Shown piece by piece: positions 1 through 11,507 of a stretch of 27,541 nucleotides of DNA. The number at the start of each line of letters is the position of its first letter. Positions within the stretch are counted from its first letter, which is position 1. The notes below the pieces were generated by a model. The model worked only from the letters and a program-made list of their open reading frames with translations. It ran no database searches and had not been told where the DNA came from. Source of the DNA: an uncultured Halieaceae bacterium (GTDB lineage Bacteria; Pseudomonadota; Gammaproteobacteria; Pseudomonadales; Halieaceae); contig CALJFL010000014.1 in NCBI GenBank assembly GCA_938074135.1, positions 1 to 27,541 of the forward strand, written 5' to 3'. The position numbers and the translations under genes are program-made.

Positions 1-1063
1 CCTGATGATATTGCGGTGACAGTTCCTGCACCGCATCGACAAACGCGGTAACGTTATCGGGGTTTACACCCGGGGTGATTCCGTGGCCCAGGTTGAACAC
101 ATGGCCAGTGCCATGACCGAAGCCAGCGAGAATGGCGCCAACCTCTTCACGAATTCGCGCAGGTGAGGCGAAGAGCATCATAGGATCCATATTGCCTTGC
201 AGAGCTACCCGGTCGCCGATCTGCTCTCTGGCGATCCGAATATCCGTGGTCCAATCGATCCCTACAGCCTGGGCGCCACAATCGGCAATTGCGCCCAGCC
301 ACTGTCCACCGCCCTTGGTAAAAACGATAACCGGGACCGGCCTTCCTTCGGCCTCTTTCGGCAGCCGGGCAATGATGCGCTGCATGTACTTCAGCGAAAA
401 CTCGCGATAGCCGGCAGCGCTGAGCGCCCCACCCCAGGTATCGAAGATTTGCAGGGCCTGGGCTCCGGCGGCAACCTGGGCGGCCAGGTAATCGGCTACC
501 GCATCGGCCAGTAAACTGAGCAACGCGTGCATCAATTCCGGCTGGTCATAGGCCATGGTCTTGGCCCGGCTGAAATCCTTGGAGGAGCCGCCTTCAATCA
601 TATAGGTCGCCAGTGTCCACGGACTACCGGAAAACCCGATCAGCGGCACACTACCATTGAGCTCACGACGAATGGTCGACACCGCATTCATCACATAGGA
701 CAGGTCGTCTTCCGCCCGCATGCTATTCAGCGCGGCGAGATCCTGCTCGCTGCGCACGGTCTTGCGGAACCGCGGGCCCTCACCTTCCTCGAAGTAGAGC
801 CCAAGCCCAAGAGCATCCGGAATGGTAAGAATATCGGAAAACAGGATCGCGGCATCCATGGGATAGCGCCGCAGGGGTTGCATGGTCACTTCACAGGCCA
901 GTTCAGGATTAGTGCACACATCCATGAAGGAACCAGCCTGTTTGCGGGTCTGCCGGTATTCCGGCAAATAGCGGCCGGCCTGGCGCATCATCCAGATTGG
1001 CGTGCGATCAACGGGCTGGCGCATCAGCGCCCGCAGGAAACGATCGTTTTTCAAATCAGTCAT
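1..1063 (-). CDS. hemE: Uroporphyrinogen decarboxylase (3' end cut by window edge)
   Basis: HemE removes the four acetate carboxyls of uroporphyrinogen III to give coproporphyrinogen III, a cytoplasmic, cofactor-free step of haem synthesis. Reading the minus strand from ATG at 1063 gives 354 codons with no stop. The N-terminal signature [13 protein letters not shown] is at about residues 25-37 and carries the substrate-binding arginines (R27, R31). The FSDIL segment holds the expected catalytic Asp, and the C-terminal part has [10 protein letters not shown]. The last codons read QYHQ; the E. coli protein is 354 residues with a similar ending, so only a residue or two and the stop are missing. 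The start lies 14 nt after the gltD stop with only a weak ribosome site, so cotranscription and perhaps translational coupling with gltBD are likely. The family assignment is secure. Confidence 0.97.
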   Translation of the reverse strand, partial: MTDLKNDRFLRALMRQPVDRTPIWMMRQAGRYLPEYRQTRKQAGSFMDVCTNPELACEVTMQPLRRYPMDAAILFSDILTIPDALGLGLYFEEGEGPRFRKTVRSEQDLAALNSMRAEDDLSYVMNAVSTIRRELNGSVPLIGFSGSPWTLATYMIEGGSSKDFSRAKTMAYDQPELMHALLSLLADAVADYLAAQVAAGAQALQIFDTWGGALSAAGYREFSLKYMQRIIARLPKEAEGRPVPVIVFTKGGGQWLGAIADCGAQAVGIDWTTDIRIAREQIGDRVALQGNMDPMMLFASPARIREEVGAILAGFGHGTGHVFNLGHGITPGVNPDNVTAFVDAVQELSPQYHQ

Positions 1064-1077
1064 CGGCAGGTCTACTG

Positions 1078-2523
<1,446 letters not shown>

Positions 2524-5500
2524 TCAATCCGTGTTACGCAAACGCGACAACAGGCGATCGAGGTCCGCAGCCTTCGGCTTCACCAGCCAGAACTTGCCCA
2601 CGTAATCTTCGAAATTCTCCAGCATAGTGGCTCCCCAATCCGAGCCGGTTTCCTCGGCGAACTCCTTGATGTTGTTCCTGAGGTTGTAGCGGTAAGGCTC
2701 CATGTATTCTGAGTTCACTCGGTGGATCTCCACCAACTCACTGTTGTACTTGTCGATAAAGGAGCGATCCAGATCCAGTACGTAGGCAAAGCCGCCCGTC
2801 ATGCCAGCGCCAAAGTTAACCCCGGTGGAACCCAGCACAGTGATGCTACCGCCGGTCATATACTCACAGCAGTGATCTCCGGCACCTTCAACCACCGCAT
2901 GGGCGCCGCTGTTGCGCACAGCGAAGCGCTCACCGGCAATACCGGCGGCGAACAAGCGGCCACCGGTGGCACCGTAAAGGCAGGTATTGCCAATAATGGT
3001 GGTTTCCTGAGACTTGAACTCGCTGACCCGGGGAGGAAACACCACCAGTTTGCCGCCAGCCATACCCTTGCCCACGTAATCGTTGGAGTCTCCTTCAAGG
3101 TACATGTGCAGACCACCAGCGTTCCAGACACCGAAACTTTGTCCAGCCGTGCCCTTCAGGCGCAGGACAACAGGGCTACCCTCCATCGCAGTGTTGCCAT
3201 AGCGACGGGCAATCTCACCGGACAGACGGGCACCGATCGAACGATCGCAGTTGGTGACGGTGAAGCTGAACTCGCCCCCTGATTGGCTCTCAATGGCGCC
3301 GATCGCGGCGGCCACCATCTGCTCAGCCTTTTCACCGCGGTCGAAGGGGTCATTGGAGCTGACTTGGCAGAACTCGGGCTGCCCCTCGGCCGATGGATCC
3401 TTGTAAAGAATCGGCGACAGATCCAGCCCCGCCTGCTTGTCTGTATCGCCAGGCAAACAGGCCAACAGGTCGGTTCGCCCGATCAAGGCCTCGATGGAAG
3501 GGACGCCAAGGCGAGCCAGCCACTCACGGGTCTCTGTCGCGATAAACGTGAACAGGTTAATAACCATCTCAACGGTTCCGTTAAAGTGATCATCACGCAA
3601 CTTCTGGTTCTGGGTGGCGACACCCGTGGCACAATTATTGAGGTGGCAGATACGCAGGTACTTACAACCCAGGGCAACCATGGGCGCGGTGCCAAAACCG
3701 AAGCTCTCGGCGCCCAGTATTGCCGCCTTGATTACGTCGAGTCCGGTTTTGAGTCCACCATCTGTCTGCAGACGAATGGCGCCTCTCAGATTATTGCCGC
3801 GCAGGGTTTGCTGGACTTCCGCCAGGCCTAACTCCCAGGGAGACCCCGCGTAGCGAATCGATGTCAGCGGACTGGCCGCGGTGCCGCCGTCATAGCCACT
3901 GATGGTAATCAGGTCAGCGTAAGCTTTGGCCACACCGGCTGCGATAGTACCCACGCCGGGCTCGGATACCAGCTTCACGGACACAAGCGCCTGGGGATTG
4001 ACCTGCTTGAGGTCGTAGATAAGCTGCGCCAGATCCTCGATTGAATAGATATCATGGTGGGGGGGCGGAGAAATAAGGGTAACGCCCGGCACCGAGTAAC
4101 GCAGGCGGGCAATCAGTTCGTTGACCTTGCCGCCCGGCAACTGGCCACCCTCTCCGGGCTTGGCACCCTGGGCAACCTTGATTTGCAGAACCTCGGCATT
4201 CACCAGGTAATGTGGCGTGACACCAAAACGGCCAGAGGCGATCTGCTTGATCTTGGATACCCGCTCGGTCCCGAAGCGATTGGGGTCTTCACCCCCTTCC
4301 CCGGAATTTGAGCGGGCACCCATGCGATTCATTGCCGCCGCCAGGCCTTCATGGGCCTCGGGACTCAAGGCGCCCAGTGACATACCCGCGGAATCAAAGC
4401 GCCGCAGAATATTCTCTATGGGCTCTATCTCATCCAGCGCCAGCGGGTTCTGGCTCTCTACCGGCTGCAACAGGTCGCGCAGCGTCGCCACCGGTCGCTC
4501 GTTTACCAGGGCTGCATAGCGTTGATAAGTGCTGTAATCACCGGTAACTACCGCTTCTTGCAGGGTCGTGACCACATCGGGGTTGAAGGCGTGATATTCC
4601 TGACCATGCACGTACTTCAACAGGCCACCTTGCTGGATGGTCTTGCGGTAGGACCAGGCGTCACGTGCCAGGCTCTTCTGCTCTTCCTCAAGCTCCGCAA
4701 AGCCACTGCCCTCAATGCGTGAAGCCACACCGCAGAAGGCCAGGTCGGTTACCTCGCGGGCAAGGCCCACCGCTTCGAACAGCTGCGCGCCGCGATAGGA
4801 ACTGACTGCCGAAATGCCCATCTTGGACATGATTTTCAGCAGGCCCTTGTTAATGCCCTTGCGGTAATTCTTGTAACAGGCGCTCGGCTCGCCCAGCAGT
4901 TCACCACTGCGGATCAAATCTTCCAGCACGCTATAAGCAAGATAGGGATACACGGCTGTAGCCCCGAATCCGAGCAGACTGGCAATCTGGTGTGAATCAC
5001 GGGCGCTGGCCGACTCCACCACGATGTTGGCGTCGCAGCGCAGGCCGGATCGAATCAGGTGATGATGCACCGCGCCGGTAGCCAACAGGCTGTGTATCGG
5101 CAGTCGGCCCTTGGCCACCGCCCGATCGGAGAGTATCAGGATGGTGATACCCTCCCGCACCGCAGCCTCGGCACGAGCGGTAAGGTCAACCAGCGCTGAT
5201 TTCAGGTCAGTGCTGTCTGACTCATAGGTGCAATCGATATCCCGCACTTCAAAACCGCGGCGATTGAGTTGCAGCAGCGTATTGAATTTACCCTGCGACA
5301 GTACCGGTGAGGTCAGGATCACCCGATCGGCGTGCTCGGGGCCCTCGTGGAATATGTTTTTCTCGCCACCGAGATCGGTCTCCAGCGACATGACGATGGT
5401 TTCGCGCAATGGATCGATTGGCGGATTAGTGACCTGGGCAAACTTTTGCCGGAAATAGTCATAAAGCGAGCGCCGCTGTCGCGACAGCACTGCCATTGGC

Positions 5501-6966
5501 GTGTCGTCGCCCATGGAACCCACGGCTTCGTTGCCGGTCTCCGCCAACGGCCGCATCACCAGGTCGCGCTCCTCGAAGCTGACCTGGAACATCTTCATAT
5601 AATTATCCAGCTCTTCCGGAGCTATGCCCGGTGTCGCCTCACCGCCAAACGTACCTTCGATCCGCTGCGCTTTTTCTTTCAGCCAGCGCTTGTAGGGGTG
5701 TCGCGACTTAAGCCGATTATCGATCTCCTCGGTTTGCAGCAGCTCGCCAGTGTGAGTATCGACCATGAGTATCTGGCCCGGCCCTACCCGACCCTTGGCG
5801 ATAACATCTTCATCGCGATAGCCGTGGGTACCCACTTCAGAAGCCAGGGTAATAAAACCGTCCTTGGTGGTCACCCAGCGCGCCGGGCGGAGGCCATTTC
5901 GGTCGAGCAGGCAAACCGCGTAACGCCCGTCGGTCAGCACGATGCCGGCAGGTCCGTCCCAGGGTTCCATGTGCATGGAGTGATATTCGTAGAAGGCCTT
6001 CAGGTCCGGGTCCATTGACTCGATGTTCTGCCAGGCCGGCGGTATCAGCATGCGCAGCGCACGGGCCATATCGACGCCGCCGGTCAGCAGCACGTCGAGC
6101 ATGTTATCCAGGCTGGAAGAATCAGAGCCAGACCGGTTTACCAGCGGTGCAATGTCGCGAATATTGGGTAGCTTGTCGGTATCAAATGCCGCCGTTCTGG
6201 CCTCCGCCCAGTTGCGGTTGCCATCTATCGTGTTGATCTCGCCGTTGTGCGCCAGCAGGCGAAATGGCTGTGCCAGCGGCCAACGCGGCATGGTATTGGT
6301 AGAAAATCGCTGGTGGAACACGCAGATCGCAGTGGTCAGCCGCTCGTCATCCAGGTCGGCATAGAAACGCGGCAGATCTACCGGCATCACCAGACCTTTA
6401 TAGGAAATCACCCGCGCCGACAGGCTGCAAATATAAAACTCTTCATCGGTCTCATTGGCGATTTCCGCCTTGCGCCGCGCCACGAACAGCCGGGTCGCCA
6501 GGTCGGCTTCATCTACCCCGGGAGCGTCAACGAAGATCTGTTCGATGCGCGGCAGCGAGGCCAGTGCAATTTCTCCGCACACCGAGCTGTCTGTCGGCAC
6601 CACCCGCCAGCCCAGTACGGCTAGTCCCAGATCGGAAAATACCTGCTCCATCGCCTTGCGGGACGCTTGCGCCTTGCCCTCATCGGAGGAAAGAAAAATC
6701 TGGCCAACGGCAAACTGCTCGGCGGGCTCGCTGCCAAACTCCTCACTGGCGAGGGTCCGCATGAAACTGGTCGGCATCTGCATCAGCAAGCCACAACCGT
6801 CGCCCGTTTTACCGTCGGCAGCGATACCGCCGCGGTGCGTCATACAGGTGAGCGATTCTATGGCCGTCTGCAACAGCCGATGGCTGGCATCGCCTGAAGT
6901 GTGTGCTATCAGTCCAAAGCCGCAATTGTCACGGAACTCTTCAGGTCTGTAGAGGCCTGCGCTCAT
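2524..6966 (-). CDS. gltB: Glutamate synthase (NADPH) large subunit
   Basis: The alpha subunit of GOGAT hydrolyses glutamine at an N-terminal amidotransferase site and tunnels the ammonia to an FMN site, where 2-oxoglutarate is reductively aminated to glutamate. The product is 1480 residues (E. coli 1486). After a 14-residue propeptide the conserved [10 protein letters not shown] puts the nucleophile Cys at residue 15, so N-terminal processing is expected. The class II glutaminase domain runs to about 430. The FMN/synthase domain is about 840-1210 and contains the 3Fe-4S cysteines C1101, C1107 and C1112. The C-terminal glycine-rich GXGXG beta-helix domain is about 1260-1470. The gene is first of gltB-gltD-hemE and has its own candidate promoter at 7051-7079. 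The window shows no adjacent regulator of nitrogen assimilation. Confidence 0.98.
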   Translation of the reverse strand: MSAGLYRPEEFRDNCGFGLIAHTSGDASHRLLQTAIESLTCMTHRGGIAADGKTGDGCGLLMQMPTSFMRTLASEEFGSEPAEQFAVGQIFLSSDEGKAQASRKAMEQVFSDLGLAVLGWRVVPTDSSVCGEIALASLPRIEQIFVDAPGVDEADLATRLFVARRKAEIANETDEEFYICSLSARVISYKGLVMPVDLPRFYADLDDERLTTAICVFHQRFSTNTMPRWPLAQPFRLLAHNGEINTIDGNRNWAEARTAAFDTDKLPNIRDIAPLVNRSGSDSSSLDNMLDVLLTGGVDMARALRMLIPPAWQNIESMDPDLKAFYEYHSMHMEPWDGPAGIVLTDGRYAVCLLDRNGLRPARWVTTKDGFITLASEVGTHGYRDEDVIAKGRVGPGQILMVDTHTGELLQTEEIDNRLKSRHPYKRWLKEKAQRIEGTFGGEATPGIAPEELDNYMKMFQVSFEERDLVMRPLAETGNEAVGSMGDDTPMAVLSRQRRSLYDYFRQKFAQVTNPPIDPLRETIVMSLETDLGGEKNIFHEGPEHADRVILTSPVLSQGKFNTLLQLNRRGFEVRDIDCTYESDSTDLKSALVDLTARAEAAVREGITILILSDRAVAKGRLPIHSLLATGAVHHHLIRSGLRCDANIVVESASARDSHQIASLLGFGATAVYPYLAYSVLEDLIRSGELLGEPSACYKNYRKGINKGLLKIMSKMGISAVSSYRGAQLFEAVGLAREVTDLAFCGVASRIEGSGFAELEEEQKSLARDAWSYRKTIQQGGLLKYVHGQEYHAFNPDVVTTLQEAVVTGDYSTYQRYAALVNERPVATLRDLLQPVESQNPLALDEIEPIENILRRFDSAGMSLGALSPEAHEGLAAAMNRMGARSNSGEGGEDPNRFGTERVSKIKQIASGRFGVTPHYLVNAEVLQIKVAQGAKPGEGGQLPGGKVNELIARLRYSVPGVTLISPPPHHDIYSIEDLAQLIYDLKQVNPQALVSVKLVSEPGVGTIAAGVAKAYADLITISGYDGGTAASPLTSIRYAGSPWELGLAEVQQTLRGNNLRGAIRLQTDGGLKTGLDVIKAAILGAESFGFGTAPMVALGCKYLRICHLNNCATGVATQNQKLRDDHFNGTVEMVINLFTFIATETREWLARLGVPSIEALIGRTDLLACLPGDTDKQAGLDLSPILYKDPSAEGQPEFCQVSSNDPFDRGEKAEQMVAAAIGAIESQSGGEFSFTVTNCDRSIGARLSGEIARRYGNTAMEGSPVVLRLKGTAGQSFGVWNAGGLHMYLEGDSNDYVGKGMAGGKLVVFPPRVSEFKSQETTIIGNTCLYGATGGRLFAAGIAGERFAVRNSGAHAVVEGAGDHCCEYMTGGSITVLGSTGVNFGAGMTGGFAYVLDLDRSFIDKYNSELVEIHRVNSEYMEPYRYNLRNNIKEFAEETGSDWGATMLENFEDYVGKFWLVKPKAADLDRLLSRLRNTD

Positions 6967-7050
6967 AGTGTGTCCAAAAAAATATAAAAAACAACAAGTT
7001 ACTGCGTCGAACCCCGCGCCTCGACAGCGCTCGGGCAGGAGGGGGAAGCT

Positions 7051-7079
7051 ATTTTACACAGATGACCTTACCGGAACAA
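7051..7079 (-). promoter_or_regulatory. Candidate sigma-70 promoter for gltB-gltD-hemE
   Basis: On the minus strand, -35 TTGTTC (7074-7079) and -10 TAAAAT (7051-7056) are 17 bases apart, in the 149-base gap between aroB and gltB. Transcription from here would give a leader of about 75 nt. That leader contains a C-rich run and a small GTCGA/TCGAC inverted repeat at 7006-7025. The -10 is good and the -35 poor (3 of 6). No known operator was recognised. Confidence 0.45.
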
Positions 7080-7102
7080 ACTGGCCCTGAGGGGCAATTT
7101 AG

Positions 7103-7116
7103 AGGCCCGCCGGCCT
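7103..7116 (-). terminator. Short GC hairpin at the aroB stop codon (weak terminator candidate)
   Basis: AGGCC (7103-7107) and GGCCT (7112-7116) form a five-base-pair hairpin with a four-base loop, starting at the aroB stop codon. The next minus-strand bases are CTAAATT, not a real T tract. It is at best a weak terminator and may simply allow read-through from aroB into gltB. Confidence 0.25.
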
Positions 7117-8198
7117 TATCTTAGCAGAGTTGAAAGCTCGTCCTCGCTAACGTCGTCAACGATGGCCGCCTCACCGATGGCCCGCAGCAGCACCAGGCGC
7201 AAGCGCCCATCGATGACTTTCTTATCCCGGCCCATGAGGTCGATGAATATCTCGGGGGACATGGCCGAGGGAGGTGTCACAGGCAATTGCATACTGGCTA
7301 ACAGTCGCTGCAAGGCCTCAACCTCTTCCATAGCCAGCCAGCCGCGGTTGGCTGACAACTGTGCCGCCAGCAACATGCCGGCCGCAACAGCCTCTCCATG
7401 CAGCCAACTGCCGTAACCCTGGGCTGTTTCAATGGCGTGACCGAAAGTGTGGCCGAGATTGAGGATGGCCCGCAGGCCGGCCTCCCGTTCGTCCGCCGCA
7501 ACGACCCGAGCCTTGTTGGCACAGCTGCGCTCGATTGCTTCGGCCAGGGCGGATTCTTCCCGGGCAAGCAACTTGGGCATATCTGCCTGCAGCCAGCGAT
7601 AGAAGGGTTCGTCGCATATGAGGCCGTATTTCACCACTTCCGCCAGACCCGCAGAGAGCTCCCGGGCTGGCAGCGTGTGCAAGGTCTGGGTGTCGATCAG
7701 CACCGCCTGTGGTTGGTAGAAGGCGCCTATCATGTTTTTACCCAGCGGGTGATTCACCGCGGTTTTACCCCCCACAGAAGAATCCACCTGCGCCAGCAAC
7801 GTCGTCGGGACCTGAATAAAGTGCACGCCGCGCTGATAGCAGGCCGCCGCGAAGCCGGTAATATCACCGACCACGCCACCGCCAACGGCAACAAATGTGG
7901 TACTGCGGTTGTGCCGATCGGCCATCACCTGATCGAAAATCTGGGTCAGGGTGTCCAGAGTCTTGAATTGCTCGCCGTCCGGAAGGATCACCTCGGTGAT
8001 CAGCTGGCGCTCACCGACAGCGGCGCGGACCCGGTCAAGATAGACAGGAGCGACCGTATCGTTGCTGACCAAAACCACCTGCATGCCGCTAATGTGCTTA
8101 CCAAGAAGGGAGCTATCGTCAAACAGATCCCGTCCGATGTACACCGGGTAACTTCTTTCGTCGAGATCGACATGCAGGGTATGCATAACTACGGACAC
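7116..8198 (-). CDS. aroB: 3-dehydroquinate synthase
   Basis: AroB converts DAHP to 3-dehydroquinate, the second step of the shikimate pathway, using NAD and a divalent metal in the cytoplasm. The 360-residue product has PDGEQFK at about 73-79 and the NAD-binding GGGVVGD at 106-112. PTTLLAQVDSSVGGK is near 131-145. The metal ligands are E187, H250 (in NLGHTFGHAIE) and H267 (in LHGEAVAAG). I chose the GTG at 8198 because GAGGA lies six bases upstream; the internal ATG at 8186 has no comparable site. The gene follows aroK after 57 nt, a gap filled by a strong hairpin. In Pseudomonas the next gene would be damX; here gltB follows directly. Function is certain; only the start could shift by four codons. 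Confidence 0.97.
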   Translation of the reverse strand: MSVVMHTLHVDLDERSYPVYIGRDLFDDSSLLGKHISGMQVVLVSNDTVAPVYLDRVRAAVGERQLITEVILPDGEQFKTLDTLTQIFDQVMADRHNRSTTFVAVGGGVVGDITGFAAACYQRGVHFIQVPTTLLAQVDSSVGGKTAVNHPLGKNMIGAFYQPQAVLIDTQTLHTLPARELSAGLAEVVKYGLICDEPFYRWLQADMPKLLAREESALAEAIERSCANKARVVAADEREAGLRAILNLGHTFGHAIETAQGYGSWLHGEAVAAGMLLAAQLSANRGWLAMEEVEALQRLLASMQLPVTPPSAMSPEIFIDLMGRDKKVIDGRLRLVLLRAIGEAAIVDDVSEDELSTLLR

Positions 8199-8204
8199 AA
8201 TTGA

Positions 8205-8209
8205 TCCTC
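8205..8209 (-). promoter_or_regulatory. Ribosome binding site fixing the aroB GTG start
   Basis: The minus strand reads GAGGA, then TCAATT, then GTG (8198-8196). The six-base spacing is close to ideal and supports the non-ATG start over the in-frame ATG four codons later. Confidence 0.7.
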
Positions 8210-8229
8210 GTTAACAGCGGAGCCGCCAT

Positions 8230-8260
8230 AATAGCGCCAGCACTCGCTGCTGTCGCTATT
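8230..8260 (-). repeat. Inverted repeat (strong hairpin) at the aroK-aroB junction
   Basis: AATAGCG (8230-8236) pairs with CGCTATT (8254-8260), and CAGCA (8238-8242) with TGCTG (8248-8252). That gives 12 base pairs with a single mismatch and a five-base loop. In the minus-strand mRNA the structure begins at the aroK stop codon (8258-8256) and ends about 20 nt before the aroB ribosome site. No T tract follows, so a standard intrinsic terminator is unlikely. A role in mRNA processing, stability or separating aroK from aroB translation is inference. Confidence 0.7.
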
Positions 8261-8768
8261 GCAGCTCTTTAACGAGCCGCTGCGCGACAGTGCGGGGACT
8301 GCAGCCGTCGGTGTTGATGATGTGGTCGGCGATTTCACGGTACAGCGGGTCGCGCTCGGCCATTAACTGCCGCAGGGTTTCTTCCGGGTCGTCGGTTTGT
8401 AGCAGTGGACGCCGGCGATCACGACGGGTGCGCCTGGCCTGCTCCTCGACCGTAGCGTGCAGGTAAACCACAAAGCCTCGCCCGGCCAGGGCTGTGCGAT
8501 TCTCAGGCCGCAACACCACACCACCGCCGGTAGCCAGCACCACGTTATCCCATTCGGTCAGTTCAGCCACTACCTGCTGTTCACGGTCACGAAAACCCTG
8601 CTCCCCCTCCATATCAAAGATCCAGGGGATATCAGCGCCGGTACGCTTCTCGATTTCAGTGTCGGTGTCGGCAAACTCCAGCTTGAGCTGCTGGGCAAGG
8701 TATTTGCCAATGGTGGTCTTGCCAGCCCCCATGGGGCCGACAAGAAAAACTCTATGCAGTTGGGGCAT
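8256..8768 (-). CDS. aroK: Shikimate kinase I
   Basis: AroK phosphorylates shikimate at the 3-hydroxyl with ATP (fifth step of the shikimate pathway, cytoplasm). The 170-residue protein shows the P-loop GPMGAGKTT at 11-19. Shikimate-binding D34/D36 and R60 are present, as is the glycine-rich ATGGGVVL at 79-86. The mobile lid is arginine-rich, RRDRRRPLL at about 115-123. Length and layout match E. coli AroK (173). The ATG at 8768 lies 17 nt after the pilQ stop and puts the usual three to five residues before the first beta strand. Its ribosome site is weak, which may mean coupling to pilQ translation. Pilus-aroK-aroB linkage is a conserved gammaproteobacterial arrangement and does not imply a pilus role for AroK. 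Confidence 0.97.
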   Translation of the reverse strand: MPQLHRVFLVGPMGAGKTTIGKYLAQQLKLEFADTDTEIEKRTGADIPWIFDMEGEQGFRDREQQVVAELTEWDNVVLATGGGVVLRPENRTALAGRGFVVYLHATVEEQARRTRRDRRRPLLQTDDPEETLRQLMAERDPLYREIADHIINTDGCSPRTVAQRLVKELQ

Positions 8769-8785
8769 TACGTCGCGGCGATGCC

Positions 8786-10960
8786 CTAGTCGAGCAGCGT
8801 ATCGGCAAGGATCCGCGGAGTAATGAAGATCAGGGTTTCAGTCTTGGTCTTGGAGGTGGAATTGTTCTTGAACAGCGCGCCCACGTAGGGAATATCACCG
8901 AAAAACGGCACTTTGGTTACCGAACTGATATCCTCGGTGCGGAATACACCGCCCAGTACAACCGTCTCACCATTGCCAACAAGCACCTGGGTAGTCAACT
9001 CTGTTGTATCGATGGAGGGAATAAAGCCGCCCTGACCGCTTGGGACAAGGTCGCCGACCGAATCCTGGGTCACGGTGAGATCAAGGATAATGCGATCGTC
9101 AGGTGTGATATTGGGCGTCACATCCAGTTCCAGCACCGCCTCTTTAAACGAAGTGGTATTCTGGCCGCTGAGCGAACCCTCCTGATAAGGTACTTCCGTA
9201 CCTGACTTGATGGTTGCCTGTTGCTTGTCGCCGGTAATGACCTTGGGCTGGGAAACCACCTCGCCTTCGCCTGCTGCCTCAAGAGCCGACAGCTCAGCGG
9301 TCAGGAAGAGATCCTCGGAGGTAAAGCCCAGAGCGAAGCCGCCCGCTGCGCCGCTTACACCCAGATCGACCAGCAGCGCGCCCGGATAAGACAAGCTGGG
9401 GGTGCTGCCATTAATCACCGACTCGTTCAGACCAACAACGTTAGCGGTATCACCTGACGCTGACAGCACATTACTGTTGAAGTCATTGTTGATATAGCCA
9501 CCACCCCATTGGATACCCAGCTCTTTTTCCAGGTCCGACTGGGCAATCACAATTCGCGCCTCAATCATTACCTGACGGATAGGAATGTCAACCAGGTCGA
9601 TAAGGTCGCGGATCTCGGCCAGCTTCATCGCTGTGTCAGTGACAATGATTGAATTCGTCCGTGGGTCGACGACCACAGAGCCTCGCGGCGAGATCAGGCT
9701 GCCACCCTCCTCGGAACCGGCCTGAAACAGGGCCACGATCTCAGAGGCCGTGGCATAACGGATGCGGATAAACTCGGACTGCAGGGGCGCCAATTCGGCA
9801 ATCTGCTTGTTGGCCTCGATCTCCTGGCGTTCCCGCTCGGCGATTTCGGCGGCCGGTGCCACCATTAACACATTGCCAACCTGGCGCTTGTCCAGACCCT
9901 TGGTTTTAAGCACCAGCTCTAACGCCTGGTCCCAGGGCACATTCTGTAATCGCAAAGTGATACGGCCTGATACTGTATCGCTGGCTACCAGGTTCATCTC
10001 GGTAAAGTCGGCGATTAACTGCAGTACTGCCCGCACCTCAATATCCTGAAAATTCAGCGATATGCGCTCGCCGACATAACTGAACTCATCCAATCGGGCC
10101 GCCGCCTCTTTCTTGGTCAGCGGCTTGACGCTGAGCACGTACTCAGTGTCGGTCTGGTAGGCCAGGTAATCGAACTCGCCAGTAGTTTTTAGCGTCAGCG
10201 TGGCGCCACGCTCAGTAGTGTTCACATCCACCGAATCCACCGGCGTGGCGAAGTCAGTGACATCATAACGTCGCATCAGACGCTCAGGGACCGAGGTATC
10301 GAGGAACTCGACGGTCACGTTGCCGCGCTCGCTGAACACATTCACATCTACAGACGGGTCGGTAAGCTGCAGGGTCAGGCGACCTTCTCCACCCCCCTGG
10401 CGCTGGAACTGCAGGTCGGTAATCTCGGAGCGCGCATCGACGACTTCCTCGACCTTGCTGGCCAGGCGATGGGGGTCGGCAGTTTGCTTGACGTACTCAT
10501 TACCGCCGTCCTGACCCACTACCAGGTAAAGGCTGTTGCCATCCACGCGAGTTTCATAGGGCACCAGCTTGACCAGGTTCACCACAAGCCGGGTTCTGTC
10601 TCCGGATTCCAGCACCACGACGCCCGAAGCATTACCGTAGGGAAGTGAAAATCGTTTCTGCTCGAGTTCACTTGTGGTGTTGGGGAAGTCGATGGCAATA
10701 CGCGCGGGCTTTTCGATGGTATAGGACTTGAGATCAACAGGCGGCGCCTCGCTGAAATCAAGGCGAATCTCGAACTTGCTGCCCGGACGCGAGCTGAACT
10801 CGATGTCAGTTACCGCCGGTGCTGCCTGCACTGCCACTCCCAACAGCAGCAGCAAGCCGCCCACCGCCCATTGAATTGGCTCTCGCATCAAACTACGCCT
10901 TCCATTACTCACGCCCTTGGCCCCCAGATTAAACTTTATTCTCGACATGGCTATCACCAT
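8786..10960 (-). CDS. pilQ: Type IV pilus outer-membrane secretin
   Basis: PilQ forms the multimeric outer-membrane gate through which the type IV pilus leaves the cell. The 724-residue reading frame has a hydrophobic signal segment at 31-45 with likely cleavage after VQA (46). Two AMIN-type peptidoglycan-binding domains follow (about 50-150 and 178-280), then an STN/N0 domain (about 299-370) and an N1 secretin domain (about 390-460). The secretin barrel is C-terminal (about 500-720), with [16 protein letters not shown] and the terminal [11 protein letters not shown]. The start is uncertain. ATG 10960 is 10 nt after pilP. ATG 10948 has GGTGA before it. ATG 10888 has GGAAGG nine bases upstream and would give a conventional signal peptide on a 700-residue protein. 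The gene is last of pilMNOPQ. Confidence 0.96.
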   Translation of the reverse strand: MVIAMSRIKFNLGAKGVSNGRRSLMREPIQWAVGGLLLLLGVAVQAAPAVTDIEFSSRPGSKFEIRLDFSEAPPVDLKSYTIEKPARIAIDFPNTTSELEQKRFSLPYGNASGVVVLESGDRTRLVVNLVKLVPYETRVDGNSLYLVVGQDGGNEYVKQTADPHRLASKVEEVVDARSEITDLQFQRQGGGEGRLTLQLTDPSVDVNVFSERGNVTVEFLDTSVPERLMRRYDVTDFATPVDSVDVNTTERGATLTLKTTGEFDYLAYQTDTEYVLSVKPLTKKEAAARLDEFSYVGERISLNFQDIEVRAVLQLIADFTEMNLVASDTVSGRITLRLQNVPWDQALELVLKTKGLDKRQVGNVLMVAPAAEIAERERQEIEANKQIAELAPLQSEFIRIRYATASEIVALFQAGSEEGGSLISPRGSVVVDPRTNSIIVTDTAMKLAEIRDLIDLVDIPIRQVMIEARIVIAQSDLEKELGIQWGGGYINNDFNSNVLSASGDTANVVGLNESVINGSTPSLSYPGALLVDLGVSGAAGGFALGFTSEDLFLTAELSALEAAGEGEVVSQPKVITGDKQQATIKSGTEVPYQEGSLSGQNTTSFKEAVLELDVTPNITPDDRIILDLTVTQDSVGDLVPSGQGGFIPSIDTTELTTQVLVGNGETVVLGGVFRTEDISSVTKVPFFGDIPYVGALFKNNSTSKTKTETLIFITPRILADTLLD

Positions 10961-10970
10961 TCTCTACGGC

Positions 10971-11504
10971 TTAAATGCCGCTTAATTCTATCGTTCGTGG
11001 ACGTTCGACCCAGCCTTCTTCTGTGCCGTCACTGACGATCTCGACCACGGCGATATAGCTGTCTGTCATTTCCACAACTTTACCGTGATTGCGCCCGAGG
11101 AAGTTACCCACCGAGACACGGTGCACGCCACCTTCAGGATCGCGGATCAATGTCCACTCGTCGCCACCGCGCTCCAGCGACCCGACCATCCGCAGCGAAT
11201 CGAAAGTAAACTGCTCAAGGAATTCCTTGGCCCGGTCATTGTCAGGCTTGATCGTGCTGATCGCCTGCAGTTGCGTAATCTCGCGTACCTCAATGGGCCG
11301 GTCGAAAGGACTGCGCAGCGTGGTGGCGCTATAGGCAAATGCCTCGTAGGCCTTAAAGGTCGGAATTGGCGCAATGATGCCACCGGGACGGGCACGTTTT
11401 TCAGCCATAAATGCATCAAGATCGGCAAAGCCGCCACCACCACAGGCTGTCAGCATTGGGACGACAGCAGCAAGAACAATCGCAAGGCGCAATACCGTAG
11501 TCAT
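10971..11504 (-). CDS. pilP: Type IV pilus assembly lipoprotein PilP
   Basis: PilP is an inner-membrane lipoprotein that joins the PilN-PilO dimer to the periplasmic N0 domain of PilQ. The 177-residue product has a lipoprotein signal peptide ending in the lipobox LTAC (residues 18-21), so C21 would be lipidated, followed by a glycine run. A flexible linker carries the segment LRSPFDRP (about 63-70), typical of the family. The C-terminal beta domain contains RMVGSLERGG and a GNFLGRNHGKV segment. It starts 3 nt after pilO and ends 10 nt before the first pilQ start. Family length (about 175) and gene position agree. No irregularity is visible. Confidence 0.95.
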   Translation of the reverse strand: MTTVLRLAIVLAAVVPMLTACGGGGFADLDAFMAEKRARPGGIIAPIPTFKAYEAFAYSATTLRSPFDRPIEVREITQLQAISTIKPDNDRAKEFLEQFTFDSLRMVGSLERGGDEWTLIRDPEGGVHRVSVGNFLGRNHGKVVEMTDSYIAVVEIVSDGTEEGWVERPRTIELSGI

Positions 11505-11507
11505 CGA

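Noticed and set aside
5332..6018. 228-codon plus-strand open frame inside gltB
   Set aside because: Antisense to a fully conserved gltB; GC-rich codon bias leaves such open frames on the opposite strand. No ribosome site or family resemblance.
7398..8204. 268-codon plus-strand open frame opposite aroB
   Set aside because: Shadow of aroB, which has complete catalytic motifs; composition of the translation is not that of a known protein.
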